Assembly (NCBI GenBank): GCA_963082875.1
Contig: OY720103.1
Span: 186,001 to 250,000, forward strand
DNA from: Corella eumyota
Lineage: Eukaryota; Chordata; Ascidiacea; Phlebobranchia; Corellidae
Direction of reading: 5' to 3'
Length of the DNA stretch: 64,000 nt
Part shown: piece by piece, positions 49,941 through 60,061 of the stretch
Position numbering within the stretch: position 1 is the stretch's first letter
Layout of the letters: every line of letters starts with the position of its first letter
Program-made: the position numbers and the translations under genes
The notes under the pieces: model-generated
The model's input: the letters and a program-made list of their open reading frames with translations, nothing else
Told to the model about the DNA's origin: nothing
Database searches by the model: none

Positions 49941-50768
49941 GTAACAATTAAATAAAAAGGGGATTTATAATATTACTAATGAGCTTTTAGTAAAATAAAT
50001 TATTAGAACTAGTCATAAGCCCGCCCAGGGCCGGAATTTCAGTTATAGTAACATGGTCACAACTTCTCACTAATATTTGCCTTACAAACAACAGTTTTAT
50101 TTTTAGTTTTGTAGGCCTACAAGTTGGACATACATATACATTAAAATAAGTTTTATATCTTGTTAGGGCAACCTATAATTTAATTTGTTTACCAATTTTC
50201 CCAAATTAATTATTACAATTTCTTCAATAATGTTAAAAATATAATTAAACATTCAATTAAACTTTAAACTAACCCGAAAATATGTCATATAATTTTAACC
50301 CAATATGTTTTAATAAAAATCAGATTTTTTAAATTAAAGTTTTTTCAAACATAATAGCCAGTTTTCCAAGAGGTATAAATTAGTCCGCAAAATAATAATA
50401 GAGCTATTGTGATGTCATAATCATTAAACCGATATTCTATTGTGACATAAATATAACAGGTAATTTGGAAAAAGAAACATTAAATATTATAAATATTAGA
50501 AGAAGAAGTTTTATTTAAATCCAATATTTTGGATTAATTTTATTAACTTAGCTGACAAATATAAGTTAATTTAAAATAACTTTAACTTATTAGTAAAAAA
50601 AATATAAACCGAGATTATTGATTAACCGACTAAACAGTTAAAAGAAAGTTAAAAATATTATAAAGTGTTGGTTAAAAACAAAATTATCGTTTAAAACATA
50701 AAATTGTTCTTAATTTTATGGTAGGCTGCTCTAACATCAAATTTACTTCATGTTTTTAGGATTAGATT

Positions 50769-53700
50769 ATGTTACAGTTTTTATTATTTAGTTTAATTAT
50801 TATAATAAATTTTGTTCTATATTCAAGTGGTTTTTGTTATACAAGTGACTACTGCAATGAAAATGGTAAAAAACTTATGTGAACCCAGTACAAAAATATG
50901 CAGTGGTAAAGTATTAGGTAAACTAACAAATTATTTGATTTCTGCATTTGTTTTTAGAATGCCAAGCCACTACATTCAACACAACGGGAGATTTGAGTTC
51001 ACAAAATTACCCAGATCCCTATCCTAACAACCAACTTTGTTTCTACAACATCACGGCACCAATTAATCATGTAAGTTATTTAAAAAAACAAATTATAAAT
51101 ATTGACTGGCAGTGTAGTGTTGTGATCAGAACACTTTGCCCCACTACTGAACTCCTGCTGAGCCAGCACTTAATCAGCAGTATAATTCAGGGCAATTATA
51201 ATCTATAATATCCCAAACTTTCAAAGTCAACTTGAGAATGGGTCAGAGTAACTGCTGTTGCTCTATGTTTAGCTCGTGAAGTCTTCCCACATCGCTAAAA
51301 AACAAAAAAAAATTTATACTCTATAGTATAGAGCAGTGGTCCGCAACCACCGGCCCGGTGCCGGTCCACGAGCAGTACGTTACCGGGCCGTTTTGTTTTC
51401 AGGTTTAATGCTTAGAAACAGAAACTTCTTTTCTTTTAGATTTGTAAGCTTATTTTGTCGTAGAAACATTTAAAAATGTTTTTTATCGATTTGATGAAGG
51501 AATAAATTGCTTTAAACTAATTTGCGTCTCTTGAAACATCATTATTACTAATTTGCGTCTCTTTATTACTAATTTGCGTCTCTTACTAATTTGCGTCTCT
51601 TGAAACATCATTATTCTTTCACCCGAAAATGCCAAAAAAATGTTTAAAGGCTGGTCCGCGAAAAAGATTCCAGTTTTAAATCGGTCCGCAGTGCGAAAAA
51701 GGTTGCCGACCCCTGGTATAGAGTATAAATTTAATTTTTTAGTATAGAGTCTATACTCTACATTTATAGTTTTACGAAATCTTTAAAGTTTTAATTCTAG
51801 TAAAACCTAATGGTAATTCATTTTTAAAAATTATTCAATTTTAAACTTTAATTTTAATTAATATTTTTTTTTAGGTAGTAAAAGTAAATTTTATCAAGAT
51901 AGACATTGAACAACATTCTAGTTGTGGTTACGATTATTTACAAATTATTGACGACCAATATTCGGTAAGAAAAATAAATAAACATTTTGTTAATTGAAAC
52001 TGTTTTTCATTTATATTAATATTGGATTATCATTTTGACTGTTAAGTTAATATTGTAGCTAGTTTTAGCATGTTAATTAGATTATTTATTTATTTAATTT
52101 ATTCCTATTTGGGTTTCAGGATACAAAATTTTGTGGAAACGAAACCTTTGAAAATTTTTATTCAATCTCAAGAAATATTGAAATTAAATTTATAACAGAT
52201 TCAAGTGTAACAGAAACTGGATTTTTAATAAGTTGGGATTTTATACCAGGTAACAATTAAATAAACAGGGGGATTTATAATATTACTAATGAGCTTTTAA
52301 TAAACTAAATTATTTTAAAACAAAACCTTATTTAGTTTTTAGTGAGTGTCTAACTCGATCAAATTTAAACACCGAGATCGGTTTAATTACTTCACCATTA
52401 TATCCTAACAATTACACAAACAACTTATATTGTCAATGGATTATTACATCACAAACTAAAGTATTTTTAACACTTTTTTAACAAAAAAATTATTTATCTA
52501 ATATATCTGAATCCTTAAATGTTCTTTTCCCTAATTTTTTATTAAATTTTATTAGTTGCTAATTAGTTAATTAATGTTTAGGTAATTAACATTGAATTTA
52601 TTGACTTAAATATTGAAAATAACCCAAAATGTAATTTCGACCACATCGAAGTTTATGATGGAAATAATTTGGTAAAAACTTTTTCTTTAAAATTTAAACA
52701 AAATATAAAATATAAGCTATGTAAATTATATAAAATGTTCATAATATTTTTTTACTAATCTATACATAATGGAGCCGAATGGACAATATATATAAATTAT
52801 TATTACTTGTTTGTTTAATTTACCGGCTAAATAAAATTAAAACTGCCATTTATTGTGCACGAATAAATTATTGCAGACAAATATAAGTTGCGAGTTGTGC
52901 CCATATTACAACAACAAAGATGCCAACCATAGAACAGGTTACCGGACAGTTAATTTAAATTTTTGGTTTGTGTTTTTAGCACAACAACCGACGTATTTGT
53001 GGAACTTATAAACCCGTTAACTTTGCCGCAACTTTCCAAACTGTTTCGATTTTATTCAGAACTGATTCTCTAGTTACTGATAAAGGGTTTAGAATATTGT
53101 GGAGATTATCAGGTTGTTATTAAATAATTAAGCATTGTTAACTAACACTGTTCAGAATTTATTTAAATTTGGTATTAAAGTTTCATTAAATTTATTTTTA
53201 AGATAATTTTGTTTTTTGAACTCTACAGCTAAATGCGCAAGCAATGAGTTTACATGCTGGGATGGGAGTTGTATAAACGGGAATTTAAGATGCAATCAAA
53301 TACAAGAATGTCCGAATAACAAAGATGAAATTGAATGTGGTAATTAAACTCTTTCAACTTTATTACACCCTACAAATATAAACTGCTTAACCTTAAACTT
53401 ATATTTTAAAACAGAAACAAAAATATCTTGAATCCAATAAACCAACTAACTAAAAAAGAACAAATTTTTAAATAAATATTTTAAAATATAACAATTCAAA
53501 AATAATTTCTTTTGTACATTTATAAATATTTTAAAATATAACAATTCAAAAATAATTTCTTTTGTACAACTTTTGTACATTTAATAAAATATAATTTCCT
53601 GTCTTTTTAACGAAAATAAAAATAACTTTTATCTAACAACCTAATTTAAACAAAATAATTTTCCCATTAGTTTAACAACAAACAACTTACTAATAAACAA

Positions 53701-56700
53701 CTTTAATTACTTTAGCCCAAACTCCAACAAATAGTGAAGAATGCGGCAAAACAGTAACAGCTCCCACTTTTATCTCAGTAAATATTTTATTTTTATTAAA
53801 CTCTCCTAATTAAAAACTTATGCAAATCTGAACTCAAACTGTTAGAAATAATCAAATATTCCATGATTCTAACTTTATACACAAAACAAAATTACTTAAA
53901 ATTTAACTTTTGAACAAATGAACTCACAGAGTGCTCGTGTGATTGGTGGAAATAACGCGGCTCCATCTTCGTGGCCGTGGCAGGTCATGATGGTAAACTC
54001 AAGCAACGACAACTTCTTCTGCGGGGGATCAATCATCTCCCATCAATATATCCTCTCTGCCGCTCATTGTTTCACATCTGTAAAGTAAGTTGTTGATTAT
54101 GATGTCATAAATTGATGATGTAATAATTAAAAACTGTGATGTTAAATGTGGGGCCATAGTTAGTGTTTAATAGATATTAACAGAAAAAGAACTGTAACAA
54201 ATTAAAAATGTACATTTTATGTTTACAGGTCAGGTGATTATAGTTTCTATGTTGTTGTTGGAAGATTTTTAGCTACAGGAAATAGTGGAGAACAAAAATA
54301 TTTTGTTGAAAAATTAACAGTTCATGAATTATACAACAAGTGAGTTTTATTTCATGTTTAAAGTAATTACCTTCTCATTAAACACTTTGTTCTATTCGGG
54401 TTTAAAACTTAAATTAATTTATAATTTTATTTGTAAATAATTATTTAAATTTTCTATTTTTAGGAGTTCAATCAAATATGATATTGCCTTAATTAAAATC
54501 AACCAGACAATATCATTTACACCCAATAATATTCGACCAATTTGCCTCGAAACTTCGCAAAATTTTCTTAAAACTGGGACCAGTTGCGTGGTAACTGGTT
54601 GGGGGAATTTATGTAAGTTAACTTATTCATATTTTGTATGTTGAATAATTAGCCTTTGGAGTATAGGTAGGGAAAGATATGATTAAGTCATCAGCAGCAT
54701 AGTGTATTTAAAAGAACAATTGGCTTTATTACATGAAATCCTGGGTTTGACCCCACTACTCTCATGCTGTAGCACCCCTAAGTAAAACACTATAAACTTT
54801 TGTTGAACCAACCCTTAATCCACAGATTAATTATTTTTATGTCAAGATTTCTTAAATTACCCACTAATAAAAACCAAAATCACAAGGCTGGGTTTCAAGT
54901 AATTTTTGTTTTTAGCCCCAGACCCAAACCAAGTAATTCACCCCCCAATCTTACAACAAGCTAAAGTCGACATTATTGACCGAAACATTTGCAAACAACA
55001 ATATTCGAGGATAAACCTAGATGTCGACCAATCACAAATATGTGCAGGTTTACCACAAGGTGGAGCTGATGCTTGCCAGGTAAAATATTTATCCTCAGTT
55101 TTAAATTAAAGCTCAATGTAACAAAGTAAAAACTGTTTAATGTGAGTACGTCATGTTAAGAATTGGACCAAAAAGTTATTCAAACAAAGGTCAAAGTTAT
55201 AACAAGGCAATTAGCCTTTTATATTAAGGATAGGTGTAAAGATGTCACTCATACACTCAAAGACGAAAAAATGTTTGTAGTGAACCCAGAATATGTAACG
55301 AATAAGTTAATGTTAAAAGTTTCAAATCTTGTGTAAAAGCACATCATACAAAGTAAGGGTTGTAACTTATTATAACCAATGGAATACCTGGTCGAAACCA
55401 ACAGACCAATGACAATAAAACACAATTGTTATTTAGTTGGTTAAGTAGGAGTTTTGAGTCCCAACCCAGTGATTAAACACCTGGGTAAAAATGTTTGTGT
55501 TATTAATATCTTAATAAATAAATCACATTAAGTTACAACCCTTATTTTGTTTGTAAGTTGGCTTTCCTATATTAAGAATAAAAAAGAAAACAAAGTTCTA
55601 CCTCCTATTACATATCCATGTGGCATAATGACGTCACCTACATGTGTTTGTAATTTGAATATGACGTCATAGGGGGACTCGGGCGGTCCATTGGTGTGTT
55701 TGGTCTCGGGTTCGACCTGGTTCCAATTCGGGATCACTTCATTCGGGTACGGTTGTGCGGACCCGGAGTTTCCCGGAGTTTTCACTCGGGTCGGGTTCTA
55801 CGAAGATTGGATCCGGGAAAATATGGAAATTAATCAAGGTATTAATTAAGTTTTATTGTTTCTATGTATGTTGCTTTATCCTCAATTTTAAAAGTTTTTA
55901 AATAAAAATTTAGAAACAACAACAGTTGCGGATGACACTGCAACCACGACAATCAGTGACGTCAGTACATCCAGGATTAGTGACGTCACCACTACTACGA
56001 TCAGTGACGTCACTACAACTAGTATTAGTGACGTCACCACTACTACGATCAGTAACGTCATTACAACTAAGATCAGTGACGCCACTACAACTACAATAAG
56101 TGACGTCACAACAACAAACAATAAAATAAACACGATGTCTAATAATGACGTCACTTTTTCTTTTAATGACGCTTCTACAACGGATGACGTCACTACAACC
56201 ACCGTTAATTATGTCCCAACAACAAACAACGCAGTTGGCACAAGCACAAATGACGTCACAGAGATCCAAAATTACGTCACAGAGAACACAAATTACGTCA
56301 CAGAGAGCATAAATGAACGAGAGAATGGTGAAACGAGCACATTTCTTCAAGGTTAAATTTTCGATTTTTAAAGTTCTTTAGCTTCTGGGTTCGATTCCCG
56401 ACTTAAGTCGAAGGGTATTTGAGTAAGACGTTTACTAAATTAAAGCAACCGAATCCATAAATTAGCAAGTTTGAACAAACACGAAACCGCAACTTAAACA
56501 GACTTAAGCAAACTTGCAAATCGAGACTTGAGTTAATGTTTAGGTCGTGAAGTCGACCTTCCAACAATGCTTTTATAATAACGACTTTTATGTTCAAATA
56601 TTTTCATATTTTTCAGGTTTAACGACGACGTCGTCACAAGAAAAAGTTTTTTGTTTTTCCTTCAATTTATTTCTTTGCCCATTCGTTGCACTTACTTACA

Positions 56701-56726
56701 ACCTAGCCAATTTATTTCATTTTTAG
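50769..56726 (+). CDS. CUB-CUB-LDLa-trypsin serine protease, probably GPI-anchored
   Basis: Exons 50769-50865, 50958-51070, 51875-51964, 52120-52249, 52336-52460, 52582-52671, 52980-53112, 53229-53339, 53716-53777, 53930-54084, 54229-54339, 54464-54612, 54916-55079, 55673-55838, 55914-56351 and 56617-56726 give 747 residues. Order: signal peptide, two CUB domains, an LDL-receptor A repeat ([19 protein letters not shown]), a trypsin domain and a Thr-rich stalk. Activation cleavage is expected at SAR|VIGG. The triad is complete: LSAAHC, YDIALI and GDSGGP. DACQGDSGGP places Asp at position 189, predicting cleavage after Arg or Lys. The stalk repeats ISDVTTTT, and the C-terminus ([18 protein letters not shown] ...) is hydrophobic with no basic tail, as in a GPI signal. 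Exon 52336 uses the acceptor tttag at 52335, because the next AG gives a stop. Orthology is not assigned. Confidence 0.9.
51104..51296 (+). mobile_element. tRNA-derived SINE fragment
   Basis: It is in the intron after the first CUB exon of cassette 3. It starts ggcagtgtagtgttgtgatc (head) and continues with the complement of the middle block (agtcaacttgagaatgggtc). The B-box part is missing. It is opposite in orientation to the 47.3-kb copy. Confidence 0.7.
51334..51715. mobile_element. Non-autonomous hAT-like DNA element (382 bp)
   Basis: Terminal inverted repeats are cagtggtccgcaacc and ggttgccgacccctg, the CAGNGGTNNNCAACC type common in animal hAT elements. A perfect 8-bp target duplication, gtatagag, lies at 51326-51333 and 51716-51723. 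No transposase is present. Inside is a small tandem array of actaatttgcgtctctt at about 51515-51605. Confidence 0.92.
53473..53575. repeat. Tandem dimer in protease intron
   Basis: A unit of about 50 bp beginning taaatattttaaaatataac occurs twice head to tail in the intron after the LDLa exon. Confidence 0.8.
55914..56351 (+). repeat. Coding repeat with TGACGTCA in the protease stalk
   Basis: Units of about 24 bp built on agtgacgtcactacaacta encode SDVTTTT(I/S)-type repeats in the penultimate exon. Eight perfect TGACGTCA octamers fall inside the exon. Confidence 0.85.
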
Positions 56727-57767
56727 TTTATTATTTTCGTAATTTCTTCAGTAATTTAGTTGCAATAATGTGATATAGAAGGTGTATATTTTGTATAAAT
56801 AGTTAGAAAAAAAATATAATTTAGTAAAAAATATTTTCATGAATTTTTGTAAAAAAGTTTCTGGGTTTGTTATTTAAAAAATTGTTAAAAAATTAACACG
56901 AAATTTAAAACAAATTGTAAGAATAATTTGTTCAATATTTTTAATTTAAAGCTAGGCTTAAACATTGACGAAGATTACCCAACGATCTAAAACCACTTAT
57001 TGGTTCAACTTGTTGCTGCATTGATCAGTAGTTTAACGTCAGTTATTAACTCGATGTTTGTTTACACTACGGTGGACGCTCCAATGCAGTCGTGCGTTGA
57101 GACAAGCTTTGTAGCATGTTAAATGTCATGGTTTTATGTTTTTTTTAGGATGGTAGTTATGCTTAAATTACTTTAAATATGTTTTCAGTTTTGTTTGCCT
57201 AGCGCGCCAATATTACTTACTTAGTGTATAGCGTGGTGTATTAATTTCGTAGTTAAGTTAAAACTCTTAGATTTAAGCAGGTAGCCACGTAATAACAAAA
57301 TAAATTCGCAAAGAGTAAGCAAAAATGAATATCAATATTATTCTATTTTTAAAGTAGAAAGTGTAGTTATTGCGACCTGTTTAATATTTATATAAACATT
57401 GTATCAATATGAAGCATCCTGTGTAAGCAAATAAAAACCTTTTACTACAACATTTTATAGTTTATTGTCCCCATATGACGTCACATTATCGCGAATTAAT
57501 GTAGTTTGAAGTACGTGCCTACGATGTTAGCTTCGTCTTTATTTAGATAAAGGCATTTTACATAGGAATGTAGTTTAAAGTCATTTTACACTAAGAAAAT
57601 ATACTTCATAAGTGTTTTTGTAATTTACTAAAAGTACAAAAATGCCAGAATAGTTAAGCGAACCCATTTTAGGGTTTTTTCTTTAAACTTACGACAACCA
57701 GGATTTAAACTAAAATGTCCAGATTCCCTGTTTATATTTTTAGCATAAGAAACAAATATAGATTAAA
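56727..57767. other. Intergenic region, protease 3' flank and Rab promoter
   Basis: No coding sequence recognised. An AATAAA near 57430 is a possible polyadenylation signal. Just before the Rab start, tttatatttttag is an acceptor with no donor identified upstream, fitting trans-splicing or a 5' UTR intron. Confidence 0.55.
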
Positions 57768-59502
57768 ATGGCCGATGACGTCACCCCATATAAACCACGT
57801 GCTGACTGGCAATGTAAGATGGTGATAATCGGGGACTCGGGGGTGGGAAAAACTTGTGTTATGAGGAGGTTTACAGACGACGCTTTCTCGCTCAACTTTG
57901 TCGCGACAATAGGTTAGTTAAAGTTATTTCTCGATCTACTTCTTTTGATTATTTTTTCTTTGTGATTTGCAGGGATCGATTTCAAGGTTAGAAATGTCAA
58001 TATCAACGGGAAGAACATTAAAGTTCAGATTTGGTGAGTGTTTATATTCCTCTACTAGTTTAAACCACAAGTCGATAAATTATAATTTTGTTGTTGTCCA
58101 GGGATACTGCAGGACAAGAAAAATATAAATCTATCACTACAGCTTATTACAGAGGAGCTAAAGGAGTTCTTATTGTCTATGACATCACAAACACCAAGTC
58201 ATTTGACCACGTGACTAACTGGGTCACCAATTTCAGGCGGGTATGACGTCACAATATTAATACTTAACGACGCATTGTGTTTTATAATAAATCTATTATT
58301 ACGTCATAGTGGGCTGGCGATCATATCGAAGCGGCTTTAATCGCAAATAAATGTGATTTAGAAAATGAGAGAGCTGTACAACAACAAGATGGCAGAAAAG
58401 TGAGTTTAAAATGGTAGTATGTTAAAAATGGCGTGTTTGGCTTGTAAGCGATTTGTTTATTTGTTAATTAAAAAAGGGACTAGTTTGCAGTTGAAAGCGT
58501 TTAAAATTAAGTTTATTTAAAGACAATTTGTTTTTCTAGCTTGCAAAATCTCACGATATGATTTTCTGTGAAACGAGCGCTAAAGAAAACATCAACATAA
58601 ACCAAATATTTAAACTTTTACTCGAGAAAATTGTCGAACGGGTGAGCTTCTACGAGTTTAAGCTTCTAAATTTCGAAAAAATATTAATTAAAATTATTGT
58701 TTATGACCCCATAGCGCCCAGTAGCGGTTGATAAAATTTTGAAAAAATTTTAATTAAAATTATTGTTTATGGTCCCATAGCGCCCAGTAGCGGTTGATAA
58801 AATTTTGAAAAAATTTTAATTAAAATTATTGTTTATGGTCCCATAGCGCCCAGTAGCGGTTGATAAAATTTTGAAAAAATTTTAATTAAAATTATTGTTT
58901 ATGGTTCCATAGCGCCCTGTAGCGGTTAGTAAAATTTTGAAAAAATTTTAATTAAAATTATTGTTTGTGGTCCCATAGCGCCCTGTAGCGGTTAGTAAAA
59001 TTTTGAAAAAATTTTAATTAAAATTATTGTTTGTGGTCCCATAGCGCCCAATAGCGGTTGATAAAATTTTGAAAAAATTTTAATTAAAATTATTGTTTAT
59101 GACCCCATAGCGCCCAGTAGCGGTTATTGAAATTTCGAAAAAATATTAATTAAAATTATTGTTTATGGCCCCATAGCGGTTAGTAAAATTACGGAAAAAA
59201 TATTAATTAAAATTATTGTTTATTTGATTCCCATTGCTGGCATGTTGTTGCATTCTTAAGTAAGACCTAAGATCCCGGGTTTGATCCCAACTGCTGGCAT
59301 GTTGTAACTTTCCAGAGTAAAACCTAAATATTAGATTTGATTCCGACTGCTGGCATGTTAAGCACACTAAAACTATAATTAAATATTTCAGCAATTAAAA
59401 TTAAACCCGGAATTATTTGGCCCCAAAGAAGAGAAACTTGAAATCGTTCAAACAAGCACCACGACCAACTCGATTGCCTGCTGCAGTAGAACAAATTCTT
59501 GA
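57768..59502 (+). CDS. Rab GTPase, Rab8/10/13-like
   Basis: Six exons give 215 residues: 57768-57912, 57973-58033, 58102-58240, 58310-58399, 58540-58641 and 59392-59502. The P-loop is GDSGVGKT (residues 22-29). TIGIDFKVR is the switch I region. [20 protein letters not shown] is switch II, close to the Rab8/10/13 pattern. NKCD (about 128-131) and ETSAK bind guanine. By family it controls exocytic or recycling vesicle traffic. The C-terminus is unusual: ACCSRTNS, a Cys pair followed by five residues, longer than the usual CC, CXC or CCXXX endings and not a CAAX box. Polyadenylation signal AATAAA at 59923-59928. The last intron holds a 66-bp minisatellite. Confidence 0.94.
58672..59224. repeat. 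Minisatellite, 66-bp unit, about eight copies
   Basis: The unit contains ttaattaaaattattgttta and catagcgccca/tgtagcggtt. It fills most of the last Rab intron, with copies differing by a few bases and a shortened last copy. Confidence 0.92.
59225..59362 (+). repeat. Three tRNA-like fragments in tandem
   Basis: Three units of the type gatcccaactgctggcatgtt plus a decayed B box follow the 66-bp minisatellite. They are the complement of the units in the large array at 60.8 kb. Confidence 0.75.
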
Positions 59503-60061
59503 ATAACTTAAAAAGTATCTCAGTAACAATTTTAACTCAATATAATTTCTTATTGTTTAACTTTAAATTTTTGGTCATTACTTAACTTAATTGAGATGGT
59601 AATTGATCTATTTTTGTTGTTTTTCATTTATTAGATGTGTAGGGAAATTATTTTGTATTTACTAGTGATTTTAGGTTTATTATTTTAGCAATTTTTTGTC
59701 AAAATAATGTGCAAAAAAGTTGGTCAAACGTCACAATAAATTGTAAAGTTGTCATTTTAATCTTTTTCAAATAATTCTGCGTTTTAAACAGGCAGTTAAT
59801 TATGTTTAAATTTAATTCGGTTGTTCTTAAAATGGTTTTATAAAAGTTTTCGTTTTGTTTTTTATAAATATTGTTTAATTTTGTCGATTTCCTTTCGTAC
59901 ATTTTTACATTTTTATGCAATTAATAAAATATTTTTGTTCATTTATGAGTTCTAAAAATTTAATTCTAACTAAATTTATTTGTGAACTAAAAAAGGAACA
60001 AAAAACTAAATCAACTGGCTAAAACTAAGTCTATATAAAGAACATAATTAACAAAAAAAAT
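59503..60061. other. Convergent 3' flanks of Rab and coiled-coil genes
   Basis: It contains the Rab polyadenylation signal (59923-59928) and a candidate minus-strand signal (complement of tttatt, near 59976). No gene seen. Confidence 0.6.

Noticed and set aside
55888-56350. Open frames on the minus strand rich in Val/Ser and Cys/Asp
   Set aside because: Mirror of the SDVTTTT stalk repeats of the protease exon.
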